64,000 nt of DNA from Balanoglossus misakiensis. Taxonomy: Eukaryota > Hemichordata. The translations under genes were made by a program, and so were the position numbers. Positions 35,701 through 49,600 of this stretch are shown here, one piece after another (within the stretch, counting starts at the first letter, position 1; every line of letters starts with the position of its first letter). Where the stretch lies: positions 13,082,001 to 13,146,000 of the forward strand of contig CM082584.2 in assembly GCA_040954595.2 (NCBI GenBank). The letters run 5' to 3'. The notes under the pieces are model-generated. The model saw nothing but the letters and a program-made list of their open reading frames with translations. It searched no databases and had not been told where the DNA came from.

Positions 35701-37648
35701 TTGTATAGTATAGGCTGTGGGTGACACCGCTCCCAGTAACGGTAATATATAAATTAAGAGTATAGCCTATTAACATTGAAATAAGAGCCAAGTAAGAGAG
35801 GCCGTTACTACCGATATTAATGATGGAGGAGACTCAGCCAATCAGTCTTGTCCACAATCTTGCTAATGTTTTCACACTACAGCTCCAGTAAATGGAATCG
35901 GCAACTCACAATAAGATAATTAACTTAAGCAAGTAGCATTCACGGCACGTTAATACTTTGCCGGCAAAAAAAAAGATCTTTTGAGGGAAGACAGACCCCC
36001 GTCGTCACCACCACAGCGGACAGCACAGCAAACAATCTCAGTGTAGAAGTGCCGGGATGATTGTGTGTACACACTTCACTGCCGCTCTCCAACGGATAAT
36101 GTGTGTTTCCGTCACATTCCTCTTCAGTGCCGGTATGCAGGCGACTCCGGTGTCCTCCTCCTTGTCCTCGTGGTGTTGTTCAGCTGCCACTGGATGTATA
36201 CACACACAAGTGCTCTCCTGGTAGCCGTGGACTCCTGCTTGTCCCGACGTAGGCAGCATCCGTGGGTTTGAATCATTTGGGAAGAGACTGCCTCTATATG
36301 TGCCCACTGTGAATGTCACAGCGTGGACAGACAGCTTTGCCACGGATATGTAACAACAAACCTCTGATGTCATACCACAGGGCTGAATATTACATGGGCA
36401 TAATAAGGTGAGAGAATATCAGCCAAACTATATACATTGTACTCAAAAATCTGAGACACTGCTGGTTTGAAGATGGCATAGAAATAACCATACTTTCCCT
36501 GTTCTTAACATCAGCGGCATTAATTAAGCAAAAACAAAACAACATTATGCAACTGAACATTACTTATGCAAATCAGCACAAAACAACTCTCAGTTTTTTC
36601 CTCAGCAGTGAGTGACACGATTAAACCCAACAGATCGAATTCGGACTCCCACATGTCAGTCAGCTGAAGTAAACACGGTTTCATGAACTACGACTCTGTC
36701 CAAATAACCAGCCTCGTAAAATTTTACAGGAATTTTCAGACCCGGGATTTCTAATATTGTTATAGGCTGGCAGTCACGGAAGCTTAAAAGCTTAGGTGCG
36801 AGTGTGGAATAGAAATTGCAGCTTAAAGAGTTTCCTCAATGGACAAGCCAGCTATGCAACCCAACGCTGTGTCCAATATTCTATGCACTAGACATCAGAA
36901 GCTATCTGGTGTTGAAAAAGAAACCTGAGATAGTATGAGATGAGTGATGTCATCAGATACATCTTCTCTTCTCCTCCGAGGTATTCTGTGAAACACTAAA
37001 GCCACGGCTATTTCATTCTCGCCTCTCTCAGAAAAGGGATTTCTATGGATACCAGAGTAATAAATAACTATCATGCCAAAACCGATTGCTGCACTCATGC
37101 TCAACTAAATGCTAATGACCAATTCCATTTATTCTAGAAATAACCTAGGCTCCCTGGAGGTACTATTGATATTTTATTAAAGAAGTGTCTGGCAACAATC
37201 CCAACACGGCATGCAAGTGACAGTCTGCTTTTCTTTCCCTATTGCCCGCTTCATACAACTCCTGACACAATTGCTGCTGGAATTATTACAGCTCTAATAA
37301 CAATTATCCCACAATGGCATTGCCCCTATAAACCTCAACAACCTCTATCTCACAAACTGCGCTTGTATAGCAGTATTTTTTATCTGCCTGAGAAGACTTG
37401 AGTTTTGTTCGTCGGCATTTTTTGGTTGGCTGCTATATTATTAAGGTTTCTATCTGTCTCTTTCTATACAGATGGTTGATTCCATCTCCCTATAGGCAAA
37501 CATCAAATGATTTACAGGTTTCCACAATTGTCTTTGACAAGGCCACGCAAGGCTTCATTGATCCAACTAAGCAGCTGCCAGGCCGTGATCTGTTTTTTTC
37601 CCTGTGAAGTGTTAAGATAGTAAGCTCACACAACGGAAGCATGTTCTC

Positions 37649-37681
<33 letters not shown>

Positions 37682-40600
37682 GAAACAAGCATCCATTATA
37701 CACTGTGTGTTTGCCAAGTCATCTAGGAGACAACTGGAGCAATGCTGGGACAGGTATCTACTTAAGTGTGGTCCCCCATTCAGGCAACTTTCACCTTCAT
37801 TACACTTGATCAACACGCAAACACATCGGAACTTCAACAGCAGAAATGCGACTGGCCCCAGTGTAAACACAGCGGACATATTCATGCAGCCTCATGATTT
37901 TGGCAGCATTCTTTCAGTGGGATGAGACAACACAGGTATGTGAACAGTTTTGAAATTCAGGTATCACTTACAAATAATGCTTCACCCCTGCTTCAACATG
38001 CCAACCAGGTTACCTTGCAAGTTTTTCATCACATCAAATTAGCAGGAGGATAAGTTTCTGTTTTCACGTCAGATTTCCAAAACATTAGAATACAAAAGCA
38101 CAACAATGCATCAGGAAAGATAGTCTGGAAACTTCTGAGTATACTATTAGCTTTTAAAATGCACCAGAGATCATAGACAGGGAAAAACCTACTTTACCCG
38201 TGCTTGTAATCAGCCAATCGGGATCTAAAGTAGCCGACAACTACATAAATGCATTCTGACTAACAACTGTAGGGCACACTACTTGTGCTAATGATGCCCT
38301 AAAAATACTCCACAGACACACGGCTAAGGAAAAAAAACGACATTCCCCATGCGCCGTGTCTACTCGCAATCCTGATTGAAAATGCCTGAACTCTTTGAGT
38401 GCTCTCAGACGTCTTGACTTATTTTCTCACGCAAAAAAGAAAAGCCAGAAATGTTTTGAACGAGTGACTACAGATGCCTGTTTGTTGTTTGCATTGAGTC
38501 TGCATTGACTGATTGATAATGTGGTCACTGCAGGTTATAATGTGTAGAGCAGGGTACATGTGGGCTGCTGGCAACGTTTTGCGATGAATGAGAGAGAGAA
38601 GGGGGGGGGAGAGCCCCTGGGGAGAGTCATTCCTCCTGCCGACAATTTATGGTAAAGCGCCCGAGGGACACAGTGTGGGTGTCGTGTCCAATGAATCAAA
38701 TACCTTCACTGGCCGAAAACAAATAAAACTTCCAGATGCGAAATTCTCATAAAGTTCAAACTTTCTTGTCCGTCGAATCAGTCACATTTTCAACTAAAGG
38801 CATCAATTGTAGACTTTCAAGCATCACATCCGCAGATGAATTCTTCTACAGACATATGAAAGAGATTACCCACAAGACGCGCAGGAAAGACCATATTTTT
38901 CATTGGAGGCAAATTTGTGACAGATTGATGGCATACTTGACGCAATTACTGCAAATCAGGTCAATCCTATCATGGGTAGCTGTCAGCTTGAATTGCTCTC
39001 TTCTTAGATTACTGGGCATTGTCACTTCAGAACAGAAGCAATCTCGCTCAGGCAGATAGTCCTCGTTTTTAAGAGATTAGACGGGAATTAAGTCGGCCGA
39101 ACAACAACGTCTTCTATTGGAAACAACAAAGCACTTCAAAGCACAGCAGAAACTGATTTTTGTGGATGAAATGTATTCGACCTTTTGAAGTGGCAGAAGG
39201 AGAGAGAGGGGGAGTCGTGCCATTTTTCGTTGAAGCTGGTGAGGATCAACTTTTTATTACTTTTCCTGACTTTGTCTAAGTAATCAAATGGAATTGTATG
39301 GTTTCCATGGTTTCTACTCAGGTAAGATGCTTGACTGTTTGATTTCAGTTGTCATAGCAACTAAGCAAAGGGGGATTCAGAGTACTGCAAACAAATCAGC
39401 GGCCTGTTACTGGCCAACGCAATGTTTGAGTGAAGTCTCATGGGAGAGGATCATGTTACTTCTTTGATATGTTTACACCATGTAGGCCGTGAAAACACCT
39501 GTTACACTGTCATCTACTTCTTGTAATAACATGGCTGCAAGCACCATTGCATTGTACAACTCTCTCAACAATCAGACATCGAAAACATACAACATACAAA
39601 CACTCCTCAATGTTCGGTAATGATAAACAAATGATAAACCAGGCTACGTGATTGGCCATTGCACATACTATCAGATTGACAATGTCATTGTGGTGAAATT
39701 GCGCATGACAACACAAAGCAAGACTTGATATCAGGACATGATTCTCCAATATAAAAGCTACTTCCCCCTGCCATAGGCACAGATTTCAACACTACTATTC
39801 CACCTGGAATGAACCTACAGGGCTCATCCATTCTGTTGGAGGTGGGAGTCCTTCTCCGAGGGGCACCTTGTTGACTTGTAAAACCCACTAATGGATTATC
39901 AATCTTAACCGTCTTGCATTCCCCCTGAACACCCAAGTGGAGAAAAGTGGGGGTCTTATAAATGTGGCTCTTCCGGCACATCAGGCTCTGTTCATAGTGT
40001 CATTTCACAGAATAACAAATCTCTCACCTTTTAAAATATTCACAACAGCAGGTTGAAGATCTTGTGTATCATACAAAAGAAGAAAAAGATGGGAAAGTTC
40101 AGAATTTTCTCACCCCTTCGAGAATAGCAGAATCCAAAGTGTCAGGACTCATTAATCGATCTGATTTGAGGAATCACACAGCGGGTTACCCGAGCACCAT
40201 AATTGTTATTCATTAAATGCCATGTCTATCCACTCCAGTCCTCCATTAAGGGGATAGAAAACGATTTAATGAGACTGTGAAAATGGTCCACTACACAATT
40301 GTGTTTCTGCCAAAAGCATTTGTCATCACATATGGCTTGGAGCTGCAGGAAAATCCCCATACAAGTTTCAATAGGCAAAGTGACACGATCGCCACCGGGA
40401 TTGCGTTTTAACTGAAAAGAGACGCTGGGCTTGGGACAGATGAAACCTGTCAGACTCCACTTTCCTCTCACACGATACAGACATAAATTTGCAGTTAATT
40501 TCACTGGGTTTCTAATGGAAATCACCGGGTAGCACTTAAATTATATTGAAGTTTCAGATACGCGGTCACGTGCTTGTACCACTGTGCTTGTAGGTTGGCA

Positions 40601-43600
40601 TTTCAGTTGGGGTCAAGTCTCTACCAACAGACATCTTGAATTCAGGATTTTGGAGATAGGGACCTTCAGTGCGACTTACAGAGATAAGTATCATTATTGA
40701 TATCCCGTGATGTAAGCTGCAGATATGACAATACTCTGTCGACCCACACGATAAAACTGAATCTTCAGATCCGCTTTACACACAGCAAGTCGGGCCCAAA
40801 GGCAACAGGCCGTGGTTTCTTGACGGATCTAATAACGACCAGTTTCTCAGATTTCTCCTGGGGTACATATCCAAATTATTGGCAATAGTATGTATGGATA
40901 TGCTACTGGCTGTGATGTTGATGCACACACACATGCAAGTATGGTATATGTATGCAAAACTTTCTCTAATTCTGTTTTTTTCTTTCTGTCCTATACATTT
41001 CAGGATCAACCCACAGGACAGGGGAATTATCAATCACTTCTGTCTCCAAAGTTGATTGAAGTTTTTCAGTGCAACGACTGCACTGCGCAGGGGTTGTTTC
41101 ATACTTGATTATTATTCCGTCAGGAACCGACCGGCATCTGTGTGCGCTGGGCCATTTTCTTCCATCATCCCCGGGTGTAAATTGTGTTAATGATGCTGGC
41201 TGTCAGAAGCAGTGGCTGGCAGGATGCTGCGAAATGGAGTGGAGTGCTAGGATGGATGACGTTACCCGGCTGACACATATCAGCCATTATTGTGAACATA
41301 ATGGAGGGTGATAGGGAGACATCCTTCACTCAGTGCCCCCAAGCCATCTCCTTGCTTAGGCTGACACCAACTTTTGTGTGCCATGTGTGAACCGGCACTA
41401 AGCTCTTACTCACAGGATATCATTAGCTCTACGTCTCTGGCATTCCAATATCTTTGGAAGTAGTACTAGTACATTACAGGCTGCTGGGGATTGCTGACTT
41501 GCCATTACAGAACATTTCTGAGATCTGCAAGTGCTGTGAACGCGTTCTTGGAAGCATGACCACTATGATCCTATTGGGGGAATTCCACTGAAACTGTTCC
41601 TATTGGGGGAATTCCACTGAAACTGTCAGACACGCATCCGTGCCTGTTCTGAAATACAAGTCGCGTCTCCCGAGATTTTTTCTACATCCTTGTGCAGCTT
41701 GGAACGTCAGCCATGTAACGTGTAAGCATCGAGCAGAGGATACGTGTATAACCCACTGTTTACCAACAACTTTTCCAGCGTTTAACTCATTAGCATAGGA
41801 ATATAAGTGACCCCATGCCCTCAAGCATTGACAGAGGAGTACAGGGCTCGGGATCGAACACCTTGTCAACACCACATCAACATCTGGATAGGAATCACAC
41901 CAGTTAGAACACCTACAGACACTGCCAACATCTGACAACTAGAATTCAAGGTAAGCCCTTCACCATCTTGGAATGAAGTCTCACACACTCAGAATTTCAC
42001 ACAAAGGTCTCGGAAACTAAAACGCCAGCCCCAATACCTTTATCATTTACGCAACAGTACAGCGATCAAAAGCAAACAGTCATAAGCTGGTAAAATCCAT
42101 CCACTGTAGCATTCCAGTCCTTGCGTTTCAAACCAAGTACCTCCTGAATTATTGAAAACGCGTATTACAAAATCTCTGAACTGTGAAATCATACCACTCA
42201 TCCATACTCTGGGTTCCTAAAATAATTTTTGATTGATGGCCAAATCAATAAGAGAAACTCAAAGTCTGATACAACACAAGTGATTTTCTACACAGCTGGA
42301 TGCACATATGTTATCTGGGAGTAACAATTGATCAAATAGAGTCAGGTAATTATACAGGCTGTGATTTGACACCCTGACTTTTATTCAATATGTCATATCC
42401 AAAATGATAGGCGCATAAAGCCTGGTCATTACATTTCAAGCAGAGATGGTGGTATTTCTCAATTAAGTGTTTCGATAACAGCAATGCTGGGACTCCGAAA
42501 GGATTGTCTTTCCATGAAAGGTACACTTTTCTACTTGTGTGTTTGGTTTTAATGAAAAATATCGCATTTGCAGTGAATAGGGAAGCCATATCGGGTACGC
42601 ACCACCTGTTTTGTAGAGTAGTGCATTAATGCCTTTTCAGTGAAATCAACACCAGTTTCAAAAAACACTCACACAAGCATGCATGTATTATTATATTAAA
42701 TGTCAAAAAGTGGACGACTAGAGCACAGCCAGCCAGTTCAAATAGAACGGTACTTTTACCACGCAAAATATTTAGGTAGTGTTTCCATATATCTAACGCT
42801 CATTTTCTAGCTTGAGATCATAATTCCATACATGTAACTACAACAGTACTACTTGGGGTAAAGTCAGAGAGAACTTTTTGCATATTTTCTGATTGGCTAT
42901 GTCGGTTATATGCAAATGGACAGTAAAAGTCACATTTGGCTAAGGGGAGGACTTGCCATGGTCACATGATGAGACACCATTGAACATTCTGCACCCCTTA
43001 TTTATATTGCGATGATTTAAACAGTTCCAAAAGAATGATGAACTGCCTGCACTAATTCTGTCCAAAAGGTTGTCATGGCAACATTTGGGATCTCATGTCT
43101 ATGTTTTTTTAGAATTCAATACGGGCAGTCTTCGAAGCAAAAACAGGAAGTTTCCGCACAACTTTCCCATAAAACAGCAAAAGTCAAAAGGTCAAGACAT
43201 GGCTATAGGTAGAATTGTTTAGTCATAGTTATCAAGGTTCAAGTGGGTGTATGTCTTTAATATGAAACTAAGACAGGATAGTATTAAACAGGAAGATGAT
43301 ATCAGATAAGTTTTATCTCAAGCTTGGCAAGTCATGTGCAAATTATCTCATCATTTGTGGAATTTAACGCTTTTGTGGATGTCATTAATTGGGAAAAAAT
43401 ATCATTACAGATTTAACAGATGTCTCTGTTCACTGGGGGTTGGATGTATCCCCAGCTACATGTTTACTATAAGCATTCTCATGGAATACCAAGTCTTGAA
43501 TTGAAAAGACAGGTTCATTCATATGTGCTTTCCAGCCTCCTTCCTTGTTGAAATTTTCCTGATGAATTGCGAGTGGGTGCAGCCGTTGGCAAACAGGCAT

Positions 43601-46600
43601 CACACAGCACTGTGCTTTATACGTACATTTTTCAGATCAATTCTGGTGCCTAGCCAATACTTGTCAGTAACTCAAAGCAACTGAAAATTAACATCCATGT
43701 GGTTTCACTGGGCAATACGCAGATATAATTGAAAGATTTAAGTGAAAAATGATGAAAGCCCTGCAGCTCCAGAATACAAAATTACCCAAGTGAAGTAACA
43801 CTTGGACGGATAAATTTTCAGCCAGCTGACAAGAAACACTCATTTACACAACCTCTTTTCAAACAGCTCTGATGCAAATTTCACAGTTGGTAATGTCTGT
43901 AATTAACGCTTAGATGTCAAATTCTGAAGTGCATTGGCAAAGAATGGTGAGAGAGCCACTTGAGTGAGAGAATGCAGGGCCTGAAAAAGCTTTTAATAGA
44001 AAACAACATTAAACAGAGGAGAGTGGAAGTGACTCCATACAAGCAGATCTACTCCATTACTCAGTCCTGTGCCACAATTTCCTAAGACTAAAATAATTCC
44101 TCGCTTAATCTAGCTCACAGCGCTATTATCTTATCAACTTCTATGCTTTGTCTGTTCTGCCATCGCTTTATCTTACTCTCAGCGGCCACTGTTCCCTCTC
44201 CTATCGCTAGGTGACGGCTAATTTAGATAATCTTCCTATCTCTGCAAATGATGCATTCTTGATGCCGCCAATAACAACACAAGTGCGCTGATAATGAATG
44301 GCTTGGGAGAGGCGGAAGGGAGTCGGCACTTAGCTCGTTGTCTACGTGCATGCGTATTGAAGTCCACCAACAGTTTGGTGGCACAGTTCAGGAGATGTAC
44401 GGTTGATGACATACTTGTCAGGGATGTGCTAGCTCCTAGTTTTATGGCCAACTGATGTCATGTTGAAGGTGCAGTGTAGTGACTCTGACCAGTATATTTT
44501 CTTACAACATTCACCGGTGCGGAGTCTGCCAGGTCAGTTCAGTTGATCATATTTATTGTAATAATAACAAAACAAGTGATCACGCGTTGTTCAACCTTGT
44601 CTCCGATATAATGTATGGTGGACCCATTAACAGGATCTATCAACCATTTCAAGATACATTTGAAATCTTTCTCGGCAAAAAATTCAAATTTTGAAGGCTT
44701 TTGTCACCCAGTGCCTGACATGAGGAGGCATGTATTGGCAAAAAGCTGGCGCCAACTTCATTTTAATATGGACCTGTGACTCTTTCCTGTTCAATATACA
44801 TTTTCCTGTTCTCCCACTGCGCCGCAGCACATATCAGGCATGAATTCTCCCGGGGGTAATTAGGCAATAGGAATGGTTTATCTCGGGCTGTGTTCTTGAT
44901 AAGCTTCAGTGTAGAGTAAATGGTTGCTACAGGCTGTGTACACTGGAATGCTTTCAATGGAGAACGGGATATGTGGCCGCTAGTGGGCGCCATACTGAGT
45001 AATTGGTTTATGCAATACCCAACAAGTCAGCATTTGTCCCTTGATGTACGTAACATGTAGTTTTATCACGGACAACAAAAAAATCTCATGGGTGCAAGAG
45101 TACAGCATATCACTCACATACTTACACACGCTTAATGTCTCTTAATTGCTTGGTGTGACTTTATTTGGTAATTTGTCTCTGGTGTGCGTGTGCATGTACA
45201 TGAAGGTTACATGTGGCATACGGTCTCATTCTGTCTTGCACCACTCACCTTGTTGCCTTGTGGGGTCCATTGTGTTTGGTAATAAAGGTTGTGACCCAGG
45301 TACTCCCCCTGGTGGCTAAAAAGTAGAAAAGACAAAGAACGGAATATTTTAGTAAACATTCTCATAAGAATGACACAGGTACTAGCATCACTAAAGGTCA
45401 CTTGAAGCATCATCATTTCAAACTCTGTGAAGTCAGGATATGTGATGTTTAACGATAGGTGGCGCTATACAAGTCGAGGGAACATTATTTGCACATGCAT
45501 GACTGAACATGTCTTTACAAGGCCAATGGTTTAAGACCAGGTGACGTAACAGGTTTCTGAAGTGCAACGTTTCATTTTGTAAAAACATTGATCAATGCTT
45601 ATGATGTGTATGTACTTCTATCACACTTAAATATACATAATTCACTCATGAAATTATCAAAATTAATTTTATAATGAGGATGGACTTTTAAAATCAGTCA
45701 CCAAGAATACTTAATCATAGCAGAGAATATTCTTTGACACTATAGTCAAATAGAACCGAGTATGCACTGGCAATTTTTCTGTTGCACAGGGCCTCACCAC
45801 TGGGTTATTTTCATCGAGTGGGAGAGATTCTATATGAGTTTAGCTTCACATGGGCATCCATATATTTTCGTTCACTCGCCAGTTTGACCTTTCCTGGCTG
45901 GCTCAGTGACATTAGTGGCCACGTCTTTGTCATACAACTTCCTTCATAAAAAGTGTGGGATGGTACATTGAATGTAGATGCGTACAATTCGTACTTGAAC
46001 AGCAAATTCTGTGATTAGTGACAGTGTTATAGTAAATATACAGCAAACACAAAATGCTAATTTGGTCATATTTATATCTACACATGGCTTCCACGATAAA
46101 AATTCTGCTGAAAATTTCCAGGAGATATCAGACAGTTTGTCTTTCCTGTTAGAAGCTTTATTTTGTGCTGGATATAGTTATGTTGTGTAGAGACACACAC
46201 TGCGTGGGTTGTGTTTTAAATATTTCCCACATTCGAACAATTTTCGTAGTGAGCCATCTACAAAGGAGGGTTACTGACTGACAAACAAGAAAGGCCCCCT
46301 ATCTCTGTGAATCTACTCACTCTTCTTTGTGTGCAGGCGGAATGTCCTAAATACATAAATTTTGACCAACAATATGACGTTTTAGAGTGATGTGGAAAAA
46401 AAAGCTAGTAAAAAAAATCCAGCAGCACTGACCTTTGGAGCTGACAGCAGAAAATGTGACGCAGTGTCTACAACTGATAATTTATGTTTGTAAACAGACT
46501 ATCCGCACTTGGAAAATATTTGCAATGTCATCACATCCATTATTTTGTTTTCGATCCTCAAAATTTGTAGATATTTCTATATGAACACCTGTGTGGGTTT

Positions 46601-49600
46601 CTCCTTTGGACTAGACATTTCAAGAAACCCCATTTTTGGCTAACAAGTTATTTTTATGATCTGCATTCAACGAATTGTATATATCGCTGTGTACATTTGA
46701 AACAAGTCTGTTCTTGTTTCAAGGCTGAAGATGGCGCCCTCTATATATAGTCTGCGTTTGAAGCATAAACGAAAGGGGAAAAGTGTGTGGAATTGCCAGA
46801 TGTACTGGCACTTTGTTTATTATTGTCCGTGTTTGTTAACTGTATTGTCTGTGTTTATGTTTAGGCCCCTTTAGTCATGCCTCACAAAAGAGTGGTGGTT
46901 TTAGGAATGGCAGGACCAGGGGGTTATACTCTGTTTCTTGTCTTCTTTGCTTGAGGAGGCTGTTAACAGAACAGAACATGTGACAAAGAAAGGTTACGCA
47001 AAAAAAACAGATATTTCTTGTCTTTTACCTGTTGTTGTGGCATTCTCATCGGCCGCGGCCCGCCTGGATACCTCGGCGACATAAACGGCTGAGAAAAAAA
47101 GTAGAAGAGGGAATTAAGCATCAGCAAGCAAAAGAATGACTGCAGGCTAGGATTTAAAAAATACAAGATGGCTTCTTTCCTTGTTATCAGTCTGGGAAGC
47201 TCAGTCATGGATTTGAGAACAATATTTAACTATCATATTCTACTATAATCAATAAGTTTTTTGTAAAATTCATTTATAAAAGAAGTTTACGTAGAAATCT
47301 GTTCAAAGGTGAAACAATCCTACCTGATTATTATCCATCATTTGACTGTGTGGAGGTATCTGAAAAACAAATTAAGAAAGAAAAGAATGAATCAGAAGAA
47401 AGAGAGAATCAGGTGCAGATAACTAGACACAATGTGATTCCAAACCCCGGGATAATGTTTACATGAAAAGACAATCTGTGTGAAGATGTAAAACTGAAAT
47501 TAAATTGATGATGAATTAATAAGAACAGAGTTATTCAATAAATTAATGATTAAATGTATCTCACAACTTGACTTTCTTGTTGCAGGTTGGGAGTGTATGC
47601 CATGGAGGAGAGACGTAACAACCAAACTCACCTGATTTTGTGGCATCATGGGATTATTTGGATGTGGAGGTTGTGGATGAGGGGATGGTTGTGATACTTG
47701 AGGTTGCTATGGAAACAGGACAGAAATGAAAAGAGGTAAGTTGCCGTCTTGAAATGGACCAGAGTTGGTTGTTGTTGTTAAATGTTCGGTTTTGGTGAAA
47801 GGCACCAGAAAAAGGAATTTCACAGCAAACTGTGCAACACACTTCCCTGCCTCAATTTCTGAAATCTCAAGAAACCAATGCTGTGTCCAGGTAAATGTTT
47901 ATACCAGGGCTCCCTGAGGTGTATCAATGCAACCATATTATTGGTAAATGGAAGAACCACCACAGTACCCAATTCACTTACTAATGTACCCCAGATAAAC
48001 TTTTCTGAGATAAACTTCTATCAAATGTATTCAGATACAGAGGACAGAATTAATACTCCTCGTCATCTTTTGTTTCTGCTTCTGCCTCTACTTTAATATT
48101 CACGACAAACAGATGTTTGCATTTTAACCAAACAGACAAATTTAGTTTCTCCACATCTACAATCTATTATTGGACCCTTACAGCAACCAGCAAATGTTAA
48201 GGTGCAATACACCTTTCAGAAATAATTTTGGCTCTAAAACATTCACTGAATAAATGTAATAAAATTCTTCACGAAAAGGGAAAGTGGTAGGGGATGCAAA
48301 AATTATTTTTAAAATTTATTTTTGTAGTGGTGTTCATATCTTTCTATATTAACATCAACAACTGGTATTGTCTTCTGCTGATACCATTGCTATGACGTGT
48401 TTATCTGACACCGTTTTGCCAGCAGAGGGACAAGATTCTGATGGTTTTGTTTGGGGTTTTTAAAGGGGAGGTGACATAACTAGATATTTGAGTTCATTGT
48501 GTACTAGTTAATGACTTGACAGTTGAGGTCAGAGGTCAAGGATTTAAGACTCCATACCCCAGTCTGCCTTTGAAACTTTTACTGAAAACCTGAATATTAT
48601 CAGTATGCTTGCATAGTAAAAGATTTTAATTTGTCTCATACTTCCTTGTGAATGCACTGGCTTGCCAATAAATGATTCAAAATACCACAAACGGTTTTAG
48701 TAGGACATAAAAGCTGCATATTGCGAGTGTGTAAATTTACAAATCAGTTACCCATGGGTTTTTTCGTTCGAAATGCTGTACATATTTTTCAAACCCAATA
48801 ATAGTATGAATAGTAGAATCAGAGTGATATCTTTTTAATATTGTTTCCAAAGCCATTTTAAACAGGATTTGTACGTGTAGAGGCCTTTACATGAATTATT
48901 CATGGAACACTATATCACACCTGGTGTATGTTTTAATAATATTTGCCTTGTGTGAGTAACAAGGTATGTTCAAAGTCTATTGTCAGTATAACACTAATCA
49001 AGTTGTTATGCTACAATTTCAAAATAATGTCCAGGTCATGAGACTTGCATTTTTTCTTGGACCACAACCCTGATCTGCAGCTAATGCAGTAACTTAGCAA
49101 CAGTAATTTGGCAAGCACATAAAATACTGATACATGTGTAGCTATGAGATTGACTAGACCAGCATGTTGCAGACAGAAAAAGAGGAGGGGGAGGAGACAT
49201 CGGGGGTGTAAAAATCATATAAAAATAAATCATGTGGGATATGGTATAAACCTTGGCATAGTGCCATCCAGATTTTATTTGCAGTAAAACACTCTGCAAA
49301 GGGTCGCCCACTCATCACCATGTTCAGTCATATTAAATGATGAACAATAGCATGAAAATCTATCTGCAATAGCGTTAGGTCGAGCACACAGAAAGACCAA
49401 CCAGAAATCCTACTTAACTTTAAATGTGTAGAGTAACTTAGCTTTGTATTTTACAAATAGTCTCCCCTGACTTCAATATTTTCAATAACGTACATTCACA
49501 AATACACACAACTGATATACTAATTGGCCATAATATTTCTGTTTACTGAAAACAGATTTAGTATATCCACAAATAACATATTTTTCCATAATTTACCGGT

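Larger units (their letters stand above)
31744..45248 (-). other. 13.5-kb SSBP intron
   Basis: Sits between the exon ending DPTRQQ-G and the exon starting HPNMGG. Contents seen: a (TC)n microsatellite at 37652-37681, a 29-bp tandem duplication at 41570-41626, and many short open frames with no recognisable domain. No nested gene with splice-flanked conserved exons was recognised. Confidence 0.8.

Noticed and set aside
46878-46950. Short plus-strand frame MPHKRVVVLGMAGPGGYTL in an SSBP intron
   Set aside because: Only about 23 residues, no partner exons, no recognised family.
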